From: Bacteroidota bacterium
Lineage (GTDB): Bacteria > Bacteroidota > Bacteroidia > Chitinophagales > Chitinophagaceae
Direction: 5' to 3'
DNA length: 48,504 nucleotides
Assembly: GCA_947476145.1 (NCBI GenBank)
Contig: CANJPH010000015.1
Coordinates: forward strand, 1 to 48,504
Part shown: in pieces, positions 48,018 through 48,504 of the stretch
How the letters are laid out: every line of letters starts with the position of its first letter
How positions within the stretch are numbered: the stretch's first letter is position 1
Position numbers and translations under genes: made by a program
The notes under the pieces: model-generated
What the model was told of the DNA's origin: nothing
The model's database searches: none
Seen by the model: the letters and a program-made list of their open reading frames with translations, nothing else

Positions 48018-48058
48018 TGCAAATGTAAGTCATTAGCGTTCAAAACCGTACATTTGCA
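48018..48058. promoter_or_regulatory. Symmetric divergent promoter pair for leuS and ftsX
   Basis: TGCAAATGTA (48018-48027) and TACATTTGCA (48049-48058) are a perfect 10-bp inverted repeat 21 bp apart. Each arm contains an exact TAnnTTTG -7 element: TACATTTG on the minus strand (48027-48020) pointing to leuS, and TACATTTG on the plus strand (48049-48056) pointing to ftsX. The shared spacer must hold both -33 regions. Confidence 0.6.
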
Positions 48059-48084
48059 ATGCGAACAAACAAAAAATTAACGCT

Positions 48085-48504
48085 ATGGCAGGAATTGGAA
48101 CTGGCTCTTTAAAACGAAGTAAACCCAACTACATTTATAGTATTATTGGGGTAGCCATTGTTTTGTTTATTATGGGTATCATGGGGTGGCTGTTTTTGAA
48201 TTTACACACCATTAGCGACAATTTTAAGGAGGATATAAGAATCAGCGTATACCTTAAAACTACCGACAAAAATACCATTGCCAATATCCAAAAATTTATC
48301 GCTAGTAAACCTTATGCTAAAAATGTAGAATACATTGATAAAGAAAAAGCGAAGGCTATCTGGAACAAAGAAAATAATGAAGATTGGGCTAAAATATTAG
48401 ACGTAAACCCTTTGCCTGAAAGCATTGACTTTTTCGCAAAAGCAAAATATATTCATATAGATAGTCTTAATAAAATAAGTGCTGTTATCAATACTCAATT
48501 TAAA
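48085..48504 (+). CDS. ftsX: Cell-division ABC transporter permease FtsX, 3' end cut off by window edge
   Basis: 140 codons are visible from ATG 48085 with no stop before the window ends. A short charged N-terminus is followed by one transmembrane segment (YSIIGVAIVLFIMGIMGWLF, about 18-37) and an extracytoplasmic domain starting DNFKEDIRISVYLKTTDKNT and ending FINTQFK-like (AVINTQFK). That order, including the VYLK strand after the first helix, is typical of FtsX, which with FtsE controls peptidoglycan hydrolases at the septum. The rest, with three further membrane helices, lies outside the window. ftsE is not seen upstream. Confidence 0.9.
   Translation, partial: MAGIGTGSLKRSKPNYIYSIIGVAIVLFIMGIMGWLFLNLHTISDNFKEDIRISVYLKTTDKNTIANIQKFIASKPYAKNVEYIDKEKAKAIWNKENNEDWAKILDVNPLPESIDFFAKAKYIHIDSLNKISAVINTQFK

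Overview
The window is chromosomal DNA from an AT-rich member of the Bacteroidota, probably of the order Chitinophagales (family Chitinophagaceae-like). The lineage is inferred from four things seen here: a secreted subtilase with a C-terminal type IX secretion sorting domain (14163-17933), a fused LpxC-FabZ protein (32496-33905), a ClpP with the long N-terminal extension usual in this phylum, and repeated TAnnTTTG promoter -7 elements with almost no Shine-Dalgarno sequences. No database search was possible. Family calls rest on motifs, length and gene order.

Layout. 1-566 is the 5' part of a polysaccharide deacetylase gene, cut by the window edge. 629-4906 carries gltX, a stand-alone cobalamin-binding subunit, an enoyl-CoA hydratase and fumC on the plus strand. 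4917-7508 holds a lipoprotein amidohydrolase and an AraC-type regulator on the minus strand. 7788-10092 has gyrB and a 68-residue small protein, followed by a bidirectional terminator and mfd (minus). 13608-18673 has a small lipoprotein (minus), the large T9SS-targeted protease and a ferredoxin-NADP reductase-like flavoprotein. 18772-21054 is dtd - MazG-like - glyS on the minus strand. 21122-23087 has a polysaccharide flippase and free-methionine sulfoxide reductase. 23167-23248 is tRNA-Leu(UAG).

23381-27689 is the proteostasis cluster tig - clpP - clpP paralogue - clpX, plus a 49-residue ORF. It is followed by a repeat region with an 86-bp tandem duplication of paired hairpins. 28014-30017 has three minus-strand genes: an HhH protein, a PhnP-like metallo-hydrolase and a conserved small protein. 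30139-35349 is an HD phosphohydrolase - lpxD - lpxC/fabZ - lpxA - ABC ATPase operon for lipid A synthesis. 35408-37045 is tsaE-ald (minus). 37152-41823 has a copper-type P-ATPase, RecQ and an orphan OmpR-type response regulator. 41928-47919 has ruvB, a DPP-IV-type peptidase and leuS (minus). 48085 to the end is the start of ftsX.

This is almost entirely core genome. I see no prophage, insertion sequence, CRISPR array, toxin-antitoxin pair or defence island, and I do not claim a new system. The signals most worth a second look are the 86-bp double-hairpin duplication, promoters placed so close to start codons that several mRNAs may be leaderless, the mirror-image leuS/ftsX promoter pair, the orphan B12 subunit, a Cys-rich AraC sensor domain and a small protein resembling a zinc ribbon that has lost its cysteines.
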